From Rallus limicola (lineage: Eukaryota > Chordata > Aves > Gruiformes > Rallidae), in NCBI GenBank assembly GCA_022605955.1, contig JAKCOZ010000007.1, forward strand, positions 33,954,991 through 34,018,990: DNA of 64,000 nt. Direction: 5' to 3'. Every line of letters begins with the position of its first letter. Position 1 is the first letter of the stretch. The notes beneath the pieces are model-generated. The model ran no database searches. It saw nothing but the letters and a program-made list of their open reading frames with translations, and was not told where the DNA came from. The position numbers were made by a program, and so were the translations under genes. Below are positions 1-12,790 of this stretch, piece after piece.

Positions 1-3000
1 TTCTGTAAACACAGTGTACCTTGCTCAATCGCTGTATTATCAACCAGCTAAAAAAAAAGTTGAAATGGAATCTGACTGAATTCTTGGAATTTGTGATAGT
101 TAGAAAACAGAAAATATTGATGCATAGTCAAACCCCAGAAAATTCTGGTATATGAATGGCAGGATTTATTTTTCAAAAATGTGTTTTGATGTTTATGTAG
201 AAAAAGGTTTCAACAGTAATGACTGATACAGGCAGAAAGAGAAGGAAGTTGTGGATAAATCTTTTGTCCTTTTTTGGACTGCTCACTCTGCCAGTTTTAC
301 ACAGACCTGACAGCCTTTGAAAGCCCTAGAATGCTAAAAAGTCTCCTAACATAAAGAAATGAGGTGATGGAGATGAGCTAGATGCAATGAGTCTCAACAC
401 ACTCAATGTACTGCAAAACCAGGTTTGCCCCTTAGTCTCACATCCCCCGTCATTCATAGTGGAAGCCTGACCATGTGCTTACGCGCTCTCTTGACACCAG
501 CTCTTGATTTGTCTTGGCAGTTAGGAGGCGGTCCAGGCTTGCTCAATGGTGTTGCACAAAAGCAAGCTCTTGTTCGTGCAATCTGATAGTTCCAGATTTG
601 TACAGGGCTAAATGTGCTATGGTTTGCTCTATTGAGTAGGTATACCGAGCAGAGCTCTTCCCAAACACAGGTGAGATGCTCTGACTCCTAACTACAGCCA
701 AGAATGTATCTGGAAACATGCAGGTCATAGGGTTTTGTGTGCTTAACCCAGCTTTCAGGTCCTTTCTTACTTTTTCAACAGTAATTAGTATGGCATGAAT
801 TCTCCTCCTTCCTTAGATTCAGAGCATGAAGGCTGAGGGAAATGAACCTGTCACAGGCATGGCCAAGGGAGTACATGAATTTGGTGGGGAGAGTCCTGGC
901 CTTAGTTTCAGATAGGCACAGTTTGAGCCATGATCCTGATGACTAACAAACTGTCAGCTATTTATCACTTTCAGTGTAAACTTGAGGGAATTGGCTGTGA
1001 GAAAACAGTGACAAATTCCCACAGAAAACTTGCATTCCACTTTCTGTTGCTGCTTGTCACTTCCTGGTTGCATTGAAACACCATTTATTGTTATCCTGCC
1101 TGGATGTCCATGAAAATTATTTGGGTTAGGGCCAACAGTATCCCGCTTTTCCTTGCCAGAGTCTTAAACTGAAGGACTCCGCTGCAGAAATAATATAAAC
1201 AGTAAGCACTCAGAAGTTTTTAATAAAGAACCCTAAATTGTGAGATAGGTTTAAAACCCAGGGATTATATTACTAAATAATGGTTTATAATGGTAAATAA
1301 TTATTTATTTTGTCATCTGTTTGGTGAAACTGAAGAAGAAACTTGATTGACTTTTTATAGCTTTTCCCAGCAACAATGCAGGCTAGAATGTTGAGAGTCC
1401 TGTATATTTAAATTCCAGGATTTGGGACTTAAAAAGCAAATTTTAAACCCCCCAAATTTTTCACAAGGGTTTCTTGCACTATAGATATTAAAAGTTTGGG
1501 TTTTTTTAATCCCCTCTATCTTTGGCAAGGAATTATGTTGGAAGCACTTCTTAAATTTACGTAATTTAAAAGCTAATTTATTTTTTGTTAAATGCAAGTA
1601 TCCTGAAAAGTCCTACTTGTAAGGAGTAATATGGAGACTAACACTCAACATAACAGTGAGAAAAGACAAGACAGTGATGTTGCTGCTGGAACAATCTGAA
1701 GAAAAAAGCTAGTCACTAACCACTGGAGCTCATAATTTCTCTATGAGCAGATTGTTTTTCTTTAACCTTTTAGAGGTTTCTTTTATCAGTTTGGACAAGG
1801 CTGAAAATATTCTTGTAAGAGTGCCAGAACCCATGGTAGCAATCCTAAATGTACCAAATACTATATTTTATGCCAGGCAAATACAGGCTGAAATGCCGGA
1901 TCCAAATTATTTATGGATTAAGGAAAAAGCATTTGCTTACTCCCAGCTGGTTGGAACTTCTGTTAAGTAGAGAAGAGACCAAATGCAACCAGCATCAAGC
2001 TTGAAGAAACTTATTATCTGAGCCTGACTTTCACTCCCAGGCTCCAGACCCTTTTGCTTAGACACATTTCAAGTGACTGAATCACCTGCATCAAAGACAT
2101 GAGCATTCTTTGTTGGCTTACAGAAGAACATTCTTCAATAACACTGCAGTGAGGCATGCTCCTCCAAACATTTCCAAAACCTTAGAACTGGTGAAATGGT
2201 CCACACTTCATGCAGGGTTTTTTTTTTTTTTCCTACACCTCTCTCTGTTGTAAAATACATTTCATAGAAAGAAACTGTATTTATAGTTTCCTGTACAAAG
2301 AGAACCTGACTCATACCTAAAGTAATGGCTCCTTCCTCAATGTAGTGTTTTCTTGTGGTTATTTGTCTGCCTCAAAAAAGCACCAAAGACAAAGACAAAT
2401 GAACTGAGTAGTGAAACCAACATCATGGTCAGTTTTCTGGTATATAGAACCCTTTCTGACCTCCTGGTCTCATTAGAGCTTGTTGCTTAAAGGACCATCA
2501 AGGCATGCATGGAAAGCTCTCAGTAAATACCCCTGCTTCTTTTGTAAGGACACATCCTTGTTGCTGTAAACCCCTCAATGAGTTACAGAGCACAACTGTG
2601 ATTTGTAGATGTGGATGCAGGTTACTTAAGCAGAAGCAAATCACAGTAAGTGGCCCTGATCCTCTGTCCAGTATGGAAAACTCATTTTTATAAGCTCGCA
2701 TATTCACATTTAAAGAGATTAACTTATCTGCAGAGATCTAAAACTTGTTGGTCCATGTTTGATGGGGTCAAGAGAATCATTCTTAAATGGTGCCAAGGGA
2801 TGCACGAGTCGAGTGTGTGAGTTGCAGTATGTGTACTGATATGTGTGTCAGCTACTGCCCTCTGCTGCACAAAACCAGCTCTTCCCAACAGCAAGGCAAC
2901 CAGCAGCCTTCTTAGATCGACTACAACGTCCGCACGCTTCTGAAGCTCGAGAAATTACTTCCCACCTGCCATTAAGATACTCAGAGTCACTGTGCTTTGC

Positions 3001-4209
3001 TTTGAGACCACCATGAAACTTGTAGCAGGTGACAGTTTTCTTGCAGTGGGTGAGAGCCATTGTTCTGCTCTAGAGTCTGGCGAATGTGTAGATCTCAGCC
3101 TGAACCATGACTTGTCTTCACTTAAGCCATCTTCACTATCACCCTAGCAATAGCCAGAGACTCCAAATCTGAATCCATGTATGAATCCTGGGACCTGTAG
3201 TGGTAAAGGCTGTAGAAACATTTTTAGAAAGTCAGCATAATCCAAAAGTTCAAGCTTATGATGTTCCTCACTTTTTAACCCCAAGCTGAGAAGGAGAATT
3301 TCCTTCAGGCACTATGGGGAAGTTGTGTCAGACCCTGCGCTCAGCCTTTGCCAGACCATGGGTTCAGTCAATCACTTCCCCGTGTAGCAGTGAACAGCAA
3401 GACATGAACATCATCACCACCTTTGAGAGAGAGGGAGAGGCAACATCCAACCTCCCTGGAGCTCAGAGTGAGGGTAATGGCTGTCATCCTCAAAGAACTG
3501 CCTGAAGGGCTCAAAAGTCCGAGGAGGGTTTTGTGGAGACTGAGTGAACTGAGAAACCAGCAAGTTAAGAACAACACACATCTATTAAATTTCTGTGTTT
3601 GGCACTGTTTGAGGACAGAAACCATAGATTCACTTGTTTGATTAGAACTGTGAAGGGGTTGGATACAGGAAAAGATTTTTTTAGCCTACCATTTGTTCAG
3701 TTCAGAGTCAGGATCTCTGCCTACAGAAAAGTGGTAGTGAAGATGGATTAAGTAAGGACAAATTTAGGCTCAGGCAGGGAAGACCCACACACTCTCCAGA
3801 CTCCAGGCCAGGAGAAGACCTTGAAGTCTCATTCACACGTTGGCAAGAGATTACAGCCCTTGCAGATCTGCCAGGCAATTTTCTCCTCTGAATGTACCCT
3901 AACCTGACTCACCTGCAAATTACTTCAGCCAGCTGAAGTTGCTTAAAACATATTCTGCTGGCCTCGGTCATTCTAGTTCAGGTAAGTTAAACAAGGATAT
4001 TTGTTGTGAGCAGGAAGCTAGAGCTGCCAATAGGGCAGTGAAAAATACCAAGTGTGCTAGGCTGAAGAGTAAGTCATATTATAAAGTGTAATCACAAAGG
4101 GACATACATTCAAGAGCCAAAGACTGTTATAGTTAAAATAGCTCCTAATCTTTTCTTCCCTTAGAGATTTAAATTTGCATGTATATTTGTAGAAGTGTGC
4201 ATGTACAGT
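1..4209. other. Unique non-coding DNA, no gene recognised
   Basis: I find no recognisable coding exon, RNA gene or repeat family here. The only simple-sequence feature is a run of 14 T at 2218-2231. Open frames in this stretch are short (up to about 85 codons) and overlap on opposite strands, as expected by chance. The sequence is AT-rich with few CpG dinucleotides, so there is no CpG-island promoter. Confidence 0.6.
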
Positions 4210-4889
4210 ACCTGGGGGTCCTGGTTGAGGACAGGTTGGCTATGAGTCAGCAGTGTGCACTGGTGGCTAGGAGGGCCAATGGGATCCTGGGGTGCATCAG
4301 TAGGATTGCGGCTAGCAGATTTAAGGAGGTGATCCTCCCCCTCTTCTCTGCCCTGGTCAGGCCCCACCTGGAGTATTGTGTCCAGTTCTGGGCTCCCTGG
4401 TATAAAAAGCACAGGGACCTCCTTGAGAGAGTCCAAAGAAGGACTACAAAGATGATTAAGGGCCTGGAACATCCCCCCTGTGAGGAGAGGCTGAATGAGC
4501 TGGGGCTGTTCAGCCTGGAGAAAAGAAGACTGAGGGGGGACCTAATAAATGTTTATAAATATCTTAAGTATAGGATGCAGGGGGAGTTGGCCAGCCCCTT
4601 TTCAGTGGTTTGTGGAGACAGGACAAGGGGCAATGGCTGCAAGTTGGAGCACAGGAAGTTCCGCACCAACATGCGGAAGAACTTTTACCCAGTGAGGGTG
4701 ACAGAGCCCTGGGACAGGCTGCCCAGGGAGGTGGTGGAGTCTCCTTCTCTGGAGATATTCAAGACCCGTCTGGTCGCCTCCCTGTTCAATATGTCCTAGG
4801 GAGCCTGCTTTGGCAGAGGGGCTGGACCTGATGATCTCTCGAGGTCCCTTCCAACACCTATGATTCTGTGATTCTGTGATTCTGTGATA
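4210..4889 (+). mobile_element. CR1 LINE, 5'-truncated, open RT C-terminal frame
   Basis: This is the 3' part of a chicken-repeat-1 (CR1) non-LTR retrotransposon. The frame 4179-4799 (206 codons) runs without a stop through the C-terminal part of the ORF2 reverse transcriptase. Landmarks are [36 protein letters not shown] and [14 protein letters not shown], and the last residues before the stop are SLFNMS. The 3' UTR follows with GAGGTCCCTTCCAAC and three copies of GATTCTGT at the end, the usual CR1 terminus. Homology starts abruptly near 4210, so the endonuclease and the RT catalytic palm are missing (5' truncation at insertion). It cannot move by itself. The unbroken frame suggests a fairly recent insertion compared with the other copies here. 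Confidence 0.93.
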
Positions 4890-7800
4890 TGTACACAAGC
4901 CATGTGTCTGAACAAATGAGGGATTATGGAAAATGAATAAGAAAAATGAAATTGTTCACAATCACACCTTGTCAATTCTTCAGAATTGGACAATTTTTCT
5001 CTTAGGAAATTGTTGTTTAAAACTTTCCCAATAGAATTCTAACAGATTTATCTTGCAAATGCTTTTATTCCTATTATATTTTTCTTCTACCTGTTCTCCC
5101 TTCAAATTATTTATAGCTGCAGCATCTGGTATTCTGAATTGATTTGAGCTATCTTAATGTGGCCTGGTGATATGAATAAGATACAATGGTGTGGTGTGGT
5201 GTGATGCCATGTTTTCCCATGCATTTTCCAGTATGTGGTTAAAACAGTCTGGGACAGTAAATACAAAAAAAAAAAAGAAGAAAGTGTTGTGGCTGTGTGT
5301 GCATATTGAATTACTGATGACACAAGCAGTATACAACTCCACTTAAAAGGAACACTTAACCAGGACCTTGCAAGTGACCGATCATTGGTTTTAAAGGACT
5401 GAACATCTTTGACTAACAATATTTCTGTCATTTTAAATTCACCAATTACTCTCCCAATCCTTCACATCTCCCCTTCATAATTCTTCCAGTCTTACCAGTG
5501 TGTTTATTATATGCATGAGAGCAGCCAGTCCTGGATACAGCCTCCAAAGGCACGTTTAGGACCTAACCCAATTATCTGACAAAAAATTAACACATTTTTT
5601 TCTTGGTTGGAAGCTGGGTCTAGAATGACCACTGTGTAAATATGTTAAATGTGTGACTACACAGGGGGGAATTTGGTTGCACAGAGTCTTCTCTGGCCAG
5701 TATTTCAAAACACACTGCATCGTTTTTCTTACACATCTGGCCTCTGAGATAGCATGTGTACAAATTGTGATCTTTTGCTGCTGATCCATTGCTTGCCAGG
5801 GACAGTCATGTTACATTTGCTCAGTGACCAAGGGGAAGACATTTTTGCATGAGCATTGTAGTCAGAAAGTGGTTGCTTTGTACCAGTACAAGTCCAAGGT
5901 ACATATAAAATATGAAGGAAGCTTGTCAACTCAGATTAACTTTGCAGACACCTCTTCTTCATCCCACACTGCAAAGGAAGGAAAAGAGTCTGGAAAAAAG
6001 AGCATTTCTGTGAATACATGGCCTTGAATATGTGCAATTAAACTATTGTTCACTGACTACCTAAAATGACAAAACAGAGCAAGAAAAGTTGCTTTGTTAC
6101 ACTCTGAGTTACTAAGTGTAGTTCAAGGGGAGGTAGGTCCTTACAGATAGCCACTTTAAACACAGAGATGCAAAAAATAGACTCTAAAAATAACAAAGTG
6201 AGATTATATAAACAATTTCAACACCCAGCTCATACACACTATTAAAAGAATATGTTCTCAATGGCAGCAGCTCAAATAAATCACTCCTACTGAGGTTGCA
6301 ACAGTAGTTCAGAGCCTGAATCTCTCCACTGATTTAAGAGGAGCTGGAGTGCGTGTGGGTTTTTTGAGTAATTGTGGACTTGTTGCTAATGTAGAGGTTT
6401 CTAAGTTTCTGGGAAAAGTAATTGTGAGGATGAACATTATCTCTGTGGAGAATTGCCCAGCAGACTGGAGCTCTAATAATCTAAGTTTTCTAATCGAGTT
6501 AATAAAACCTGTATAGAAAATCAGGAGAGGTGAGACTGTGATATTAGTTTTAAAGGCTGTGTGAGACTCTGTGAAATATCTTGTACAAATAAGTCCCTAC
6601 TCATTTTAAGAGCAGTTATAGGATGTGTTAAGTACATTGACACTTTTTAATTATGGAGTTGTTTAAGGGAACTTTTTAAGTTCTGGTGAGATATAAAAAT
6701 AAATGGGTTTCATTTTCTCTTCAGCTGCATTTGGCACTTTACCTGTGTTTTTAGGAACTCTTTTCCCTTTGTGTCACTGATTCTCTGATTTGTCACAATC
6801 ACTGGTGTACCATTACTTCATGGAAAAAGTGCTGTATCATGTCTACTGGAAAGTCAGGTGCTGGTTACTACTTTATCTTTCAGGTACAGAAAAAGAATTT
6901 GCTAAACAATTAAGGAAAATTATTTTTATTAAAGCAACATGTGCTATTGGCTTTTTTGCATATTCATTAGTCTATATTTCTGTGTATCTCCTTTTCCTTT
7001 GCTTTAAGAATGTGAATCAGAAGCATCCTTTGCTATGTTCATAGAAGTCGCTTGTCACCTTGTTTCTTATGTACCTTTGAACCTACCACACTTCTGCTGT
7101 ATATCATACTCCTTCTCACTAAAAATAAACCTCTTAGAATTCTGCCCAGCATTCATGTTTGATGTTTTGGGGTTTTCAACAAGATTGAACTTCATTCAAC
7201 ATTGCATTGCACATCACGTAACTATTTCCCTCTGTGGAAATCAAGATAAAATCAGTATAAAATGTTACCATGCTGATTCTGTAGCATTACAAGACTGCAT
7301 CAAAACAGTTCTAAGTGACCACACACAGCGGAGCAGGAGAGGTAGCCAAATATTTCTAACAGTTCGGTATTTCCTAGTAATATGGTGGGACACTAGCTTC
7401 TATTGTTTAAGAAGGAATTGTGTCACCTATTGAATAAAATGATGGTTTGCATTTGTTTATTGATTGTCATGTAGAATTAGAGAGTGCATTAATCTGCCTG
7501 TTGATGTAATTTTGGTGTTCTTTTGCGTATCACTGAAATGCAGCCACCTCTGGGGAGATGCATGGCAGCTGTGAATAGCTTAGGGCATTGCTATAGTGTG
7601 GGAACCAAGTGAAGAACTGTGATTTAGTGGCAACCTGGATTTTTTAACAATTACTGCTCAATAAGTTCTTTGAAATGGTGACTTTACTGCCAGTTGCAGC
7701 AGCTGCTGGACTCATACTCCCATAAGGAGAAAATTAGAAATACCTAATTCCTTCTTGATGTTTTGTTGTTGTTGTTGCTGCTTCAATAAAACAGCTGGTT

Positions 7801-10394
7801 ATATTTGTTTGGTTAGGGATTTTTTTTAAATGGAAATAAAGACATAATAACAATAAAATATTTAGGAAAATAAACTGTTCTTAGCTACTTAGCAGACCCA
7901 CGCTCCATAGATACTTATTGTTTGTTACCTGCCAACACTCTTAGGTAATTAGTCTGCTGCTTCTCTTTTGCTGCAAGTTTCATCTCACTGTTTCCAAAAA
8001 GCCAGATTCCCCAAGTTTCTCACAATATACTCTCGTTACTTCTTCTTCAGTTCACTGTGGGTGATGACAGCATTCACAGACTGCTCAATCTGCTAATCAA
8101 TCTGAGCAGCTGGAAATGAATGTACTGTGTTAAAAAGTCAATGGGACAATATTATTTAAAATAATTAAAAAAAAATAAAAATGCTTGAAGCAAAACCATC
8201 ATGATCTGATGTGTTCTAGTGAAAACAGTTTCAATAAGCACAGTGTGTCATGTTATATAATAACAGTTAAAAGTGGTCATTTGAACTCCTCATGGTAAAA
8301 GGGGTGTATATAAATGGCTAGACTAGATTTTAGGTGTTTTGTTATGGGGTGGAGTCCAGAGAATAGCAGCAGGTGTCTATGCTTACCCAGAGAAGCTGGT
8401 GACAAGGAGAGAGATTCAGCAAAACTAGGATGACAAGAGGAGAGCCCCTTGAATTTATATTTCATGGGGTTTTTTTTTAGCACCCATTGAGTATTCAATG
8501 GAAGGATGCAGCATTTTCAACAAATGAAAGTGAAATTCCTTTTCCACAGGAATTTACAGTCCATTGATTTAGACTTCCTCCAGAGAGCACCACAAGTTCC
8601 AAGCTGTAAGTCCACCTTCCCTTATTCAGAAGAATGAACTTAATCAATGTGTAACTCTATCAGAATACACTTGAGTGCAGTTCTATTCTCTGCAGAGTCA
8701 TGTTTCTGCTAGAGGAAAATGCAAATGCATATATTAAAAAAAAAAGTCAGACAGAAAATAAGAATTCAAGACTCCAATCTGCATGCAAAATTAATTAATA
8801 ACCAGCAGCACATTAAAATATTGAGAAAAGTACATTCCTACCACATCTATAAAGAAAGGAACTATAATTATCTGAGCCTTATGGGTGAGGAATTCAAGAC
8901 ATATTTTAGTTTATATGTTTTACTTAAAAAAAAAATAGAAATGCCATAAATAGCACTAATTCCTAGAAGTACTTCCTAAATTTCATTTCTGCTACTCTGT
9001 TATAATGGTCTGTCTTAATAATTTTTAGTAATTTTGTTTGAAGAAATATTTTCTGTGCATTTATTGATTCTCAACATAACAGTAGTGAAGAGAAATTGTC
9101 TGCAATTAAAGTTAAAAAATAAGAAGTTCCTTATCGAATTCAAAATCAATTATAATACCCAGTATGAAATTAAAATAAAACTAAGTTGATGCCTTTCATG
9201 GTTCTAGTAGCTGAACAGTTCAATCTGAGCCCCAGACAATTAGATTTGAAGTCACTTCATTCTCCTGTAAGGGAAGAAATCACAGCTGGCCAATTTAGAA
9301 GCTGGAATGTTGCTTCAGGTAATAATTGTCTGATGCAAATCAAATAATAGTTATTGCTTAAATGTTCTGCTTAAAATATATGTAGAGGATGCATTTCATA
9401 AGCAGCATTGTTTTCATACAGTCTCAACATATATATTGCATGAGCACCAGAAAAGCAGAAAAAACATGACTGTGAGGAAAGCTATGTAGCAGCAGACGAT
9501 TATTAAGGTTTGGTCATTTTTACAGCCTTATTGTTCTGACAAATTCCTTTCATAGTCATGGTTTAAAAAAAATGGATAAAAATAAAAGGAAGAGAGGAGG
9601 TCTTTTGGATATGTTAGTTTGGTTTGGCTGTAAAATGCACAGAAAGTTAATTTTACAGTCAGTGCCGGTGCCATACATCTGTCCCAGGATTGCTGTCCTT
9701 CCAGTGAGACAACCTTCTGCAGCACTGAAGCCTGGCAAGGGAACTGAACCCAGTTTGCAGCTCCATACTGTCTTTTGGCTACTGTGGGGTCTGTAGTAGA
9801 AAATGATGCTTTGGGGCAAAACATAGCACTGTTAAATTAAGACTTCAGAAGAAACTGCTTAGCTAGTGCATCTCACCACACCTGCCTCCTCAGTGTAGGA
9901 GAAAGTACATTTGGCTGTTGCATTTCCCAGGAGTAGTTAAATCAGTGGATTGGAGAAAAGAACCACAAGTGACCACTCAGCATTTTTATTCTGTTTAGTG
10001 CAAATTTATTTGCCAATTCTGTTTGTGCATTTTGAAACAAAGATGATCAAGTCATACACTTTCATATCCTATGCCTTCAGTTTATTCTCCACAGAGCTGC
10101 TTTTCCACTGAGTTTTCAAAACATTCCATGAGTTCCATGGAGGATTCCATAGCTAGTTCCCCAAATACATAGGGTGTAATTCTTCCAGAGATTATGTTAG
10201 GGGAGAGTAAGTCATTACTGGAGTAGCAAAAGGGAGATAGCAGATTTGTAAGAGGAAGAATTTAAGCAGACTTTTCAATTCCTTCACAGACTTTGGCATA
10301 TAATTAATATCCACTGGAATAAATCCTGCTCCTACTCATCTCAGTGGGAGGTTACAAATAATTTTCACAGGCCTAACAATATACCTAAGGAATT
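4890..10394. other. Unique non-coding DNA with small simple repeats
   Basis: No gene or transposon family is recognised. Simple sequences seen are a GGTGT-type run near 5181-5205, an A-run near 5267-5278 and a short GTT run near 7763-7779. The longest open frame (7035-7433, 132 codons, plus strand) resembles no family I know and is rich in Cys, His and Phe, as AT-rich chance frames often are. Confidence 0.55.
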
Positions 10395-11343
10395 TTGGAA
10401 TGGATGTAAAGCATCAATCCACATGCCTCAAGCTGGAGGACCATGACTGTGGTAATGATAAACTCCCAGTGAACCCCGAACTTGTGGGTGATTTACTGCT
10501 CTGTCTGGATCCATATATGTCCATGGGTCCCAATGGGATTCATCCCAGGGTACTCAAGGAACGGCTGATATCATTGTGAGACCTCTCTGCACTTGGGAAG
10601 GGACATCCCTGGCTACACATACAGACTGGGGGGTGAAATGCCTGAGGCCAGCCATTCTGAGAAGGATTTGAGGCTCTTGGTCAACAACAAGTTAAACATG
10701 AGCCAGCAGTGTACCCAGGCAGCCAGGAGGGCCAACCATACCCTGGGATGCATCAAGCATGGTATTGCCAGTAGATCCAGGGAGGGGATTGTCCTGCTCT
10801 GCACTGTGCTGATGTGGCCTCACCTCTAGCACTGGGTGCAGTTTTGGGTGCCACAGTACAAGAGGGAGAAAAAACTATTTGAGAGTGTCCAGAAGAGGGC
10901 AACAAGGATGGGGAAGGGTCTGGAGGGGAAGTCTTACAAGGAGAGGCTGGAGTCCCCTGGCTTGCTCAGCCTGTAGAAGAGGAGGCCAAGGGGAGACCTC
11001 ATCACTGTCCATGGCTTTCTGATGAAGCAGAGCGAAGGGACAGGCTCTGATCTCCTCTCTTTGGCGACCAGTGATAGAATCTGAAGGAATGGTATGAAGC
11101 TGTGACAAGGGAGCTTGAGGTTGGATATTAGGAAGAGGTTCTTTACTGAGAGGGTGGTTGGTCCCTGACACAGGCTCCCCAGGGAAGTGGTCACAGCACC
11201 GAGCTTGATTGAGTTCAAGAAGCGTCTGGATGATGCTCTCAGCCACATGCTCTGACTTGGCTGGCCCTGTGTGGAGCCTGGAATTGGACTTGATGATCCT
11301 TATGGGTCCCTTCCAACTCAGGATATTCTGTGATTCTATGATC
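10395..11343 (+). mobile_element. CR1 LINE with internal deletion
   Basis: Two CR1 segments lie head to tail in one orientation. From about 10395 to 10591 the sequence corresponds to the early part of the RT region (CCAATGGGATTCATCCCAGG at about 10532, then GACCTCTCTG). From about 10592 (CACTTGGG) it jumps to the region well after the catalytic palm (MSQQCTQAARRANHTLGCI at about 10698-10754) and runs to the CR1 tail (CCCTTCCAACTCAGG, then ATTCTGTGATTCTATGAT) near 11343. The stretch that would encode the GPVLFNIFINDL and ADD catalytic motifs is absent. Frameshifts and stops are frequent, so this is an old dead copy. The 5' boundary is approximate. Confidence 0.88.
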
Positions 11344-11619
11344 AATCTTCAGGACACTAGGAAACCTCTAGATAGAGAGATTGAGAAGAGAATTTTCCCT
11401 GTTGGCAAGTCATTGAAAGTATGGTAGAACTCCTGTCTCCATGCCCCAGTATGAAACCATGCAGTGACACTGACTCCTGTCCTAGCAGGATTACAGTATC
11501 ATACAACAGTATTCCAAGTTGACAGTCTCATCAGTAATACTTCAAGTCTTCCCAGTCTCTGAAAGAGCTTTTACAGATTATTTCTGTTTTTTCTGTGCAA
11601 GCCATGTCATCATCCCTCC

Positions 11620-12215
11620 AAGGACTAGGCTGCATCAAAAGCAGCATGACCAACAGGTAGAGGGAGGTGATTCTGACCCTCTACTCTGCCCTCATGCTTA
11701 AAGTATCTTGTCCAGCTCTGGGTTCTCCAGTACACAAAAGACATGGACCTGTTGGAGCAAGTCCACAGGAAACCACAAAGATGATCAGAGGGCTGGAGCA
11801 CCTTTCATGTGAAGACAAGATGAGAGAGTTGGACTTGTTCAGCCTGGAGTAGAGAAGGCTCCAGGGACAATTTAATGCAGCCTTTCTATATTTAAAGGGT
11901 CCTACAAGAAAGCTGGAGAGGGACTGTTTGTTAGGGAGTGAAGCAATAGGACAAGAGGTAATGAATTTAAACTGAAAGGGGTAGATTTAAATTCAATATT
12001 AGGAAGAAATTCTTCACTGTGAGGAAGGTGAGACCCTGGCATGGGCTACCCAGAGAAGCTGTGGCTGCCCCCTCCCTGGCATTGTTCAAGGCCAGGTTGG
12101 ATGTGGCTTTGGGCAACTTGGCCTAGTGGAGGATGTCCCTGTTCATGGCAGGTTGTTAGGACTAGATGGATTTTGATGTCCCTTCCAACCCAGATCATTC
12201 TGTGATTCTACAACT
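11620..12215 (+). mobile_element. CR1 LINE, 5'-truncated, degraded
   Basis: The sequence follows the CR1 ORF2 C-terminus and 3' UTR: GGCTGCATCAAAAGCAGCAT at about 11629, AGGGAGGTGATTCTGACCCT at about 11660, a degraded [21 protein letters not shown] block (about 11788-11850), AAGCTGGAGAGGGA, then the tail CCCTTCCAACCCAGATCATT and ATTCTGTGATTCTA ending near 12215. Several stops and indels break the frame. It lies about 280 bp downstream of the internally deleted CR1, in the same orientation, and is a separate insertion because each copy has its own tail. Confidence 0.9.
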
Positions 12216-12599
12216 ATTCACTTCAGAATTTCTTGCCCATTATGCTCATCTATCTGGGACTTGTCTCTTGTAAAGAGACTACTAGACCACTAATTTGGCT
12301 TTGTAAGGTAATTCTCTCAAATATTTAATCAGTATCATGCATGAGAGGAAGGAAGCATTTTTTTGTCTCTGACAGAAAGACAATGCAGCTATAGTCACAT
12401 AAAGTCACTGACAGAGCTGGGATTCTGTATTTCACTGATCTGTATCAGATTTGCACATTTTGGTTTAACTAAGTGCCATCTCTTTTCATTCTCCAGCTGT
12501 CCATCATTTTCCTTCTTCTAAGTACAGAGGTTGGAGGGTTGGGGTTTTATTCCCTTTTTTGAATGGCCTCATATCCAGGATTTCACCTACATATTCTCT
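12216..12599. other. Short unique spacer with weak MIR-like trace
   Basis: Between two CR1 pieces. About 12402-12435 (AGTCACATAAAGTCACTGAC then AGAGCTGGGATTCTG) resembles the antisense of the MIR SINE core (the GGTCACACAGC...GTCAGTGGCAGAGCTGGGATT region). It is too short to be sure. Nothing else is recognised. Confidence 0.35.
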
Positions 12600-12790
12600 G
12601 CCCATACATCTGACAACCCCAGGTCCTTCTCTGTACTTCCCCATCCTCCCTGTTGCTCACAGCACCTCCTAATTTAGTAGTATCTTCAGATTTAACAAAT
12701 GTGGTGTGTACTCCTTCCTCAAGATCATTAATAAAAATGTTGAATAATACTGGGCCAAATTCCCATCCATACAACACTTCCCCACAGCAT
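12600..12790 (-). mobile_element. CR1 LINE fragment, RT palm region, inverted
   Basis: The reverse strand encodes a decayed RT segment within 12583-12831: FGPVLFNIFINDLEEGVHTT, then KSEDTTKLGGAVSNREDG. In CR1 the usual text is GPVLFNIFINDL ... FADDTKLGGAV, so the two catalytic Asp residues of the FADD box have been lost (SEDT here). This is an internal RT fragment without a 3' tail, in opposite orientation to the two CR1 copies just upstream. The boundaries are approximate. Confidence 0.8.

Noticed and set aside
4161..4993. Antisense and shifted frames over the CR1 at 4210
   Set aside because: They are shadows of the CR1 RT frame, with no independent motif or start context.
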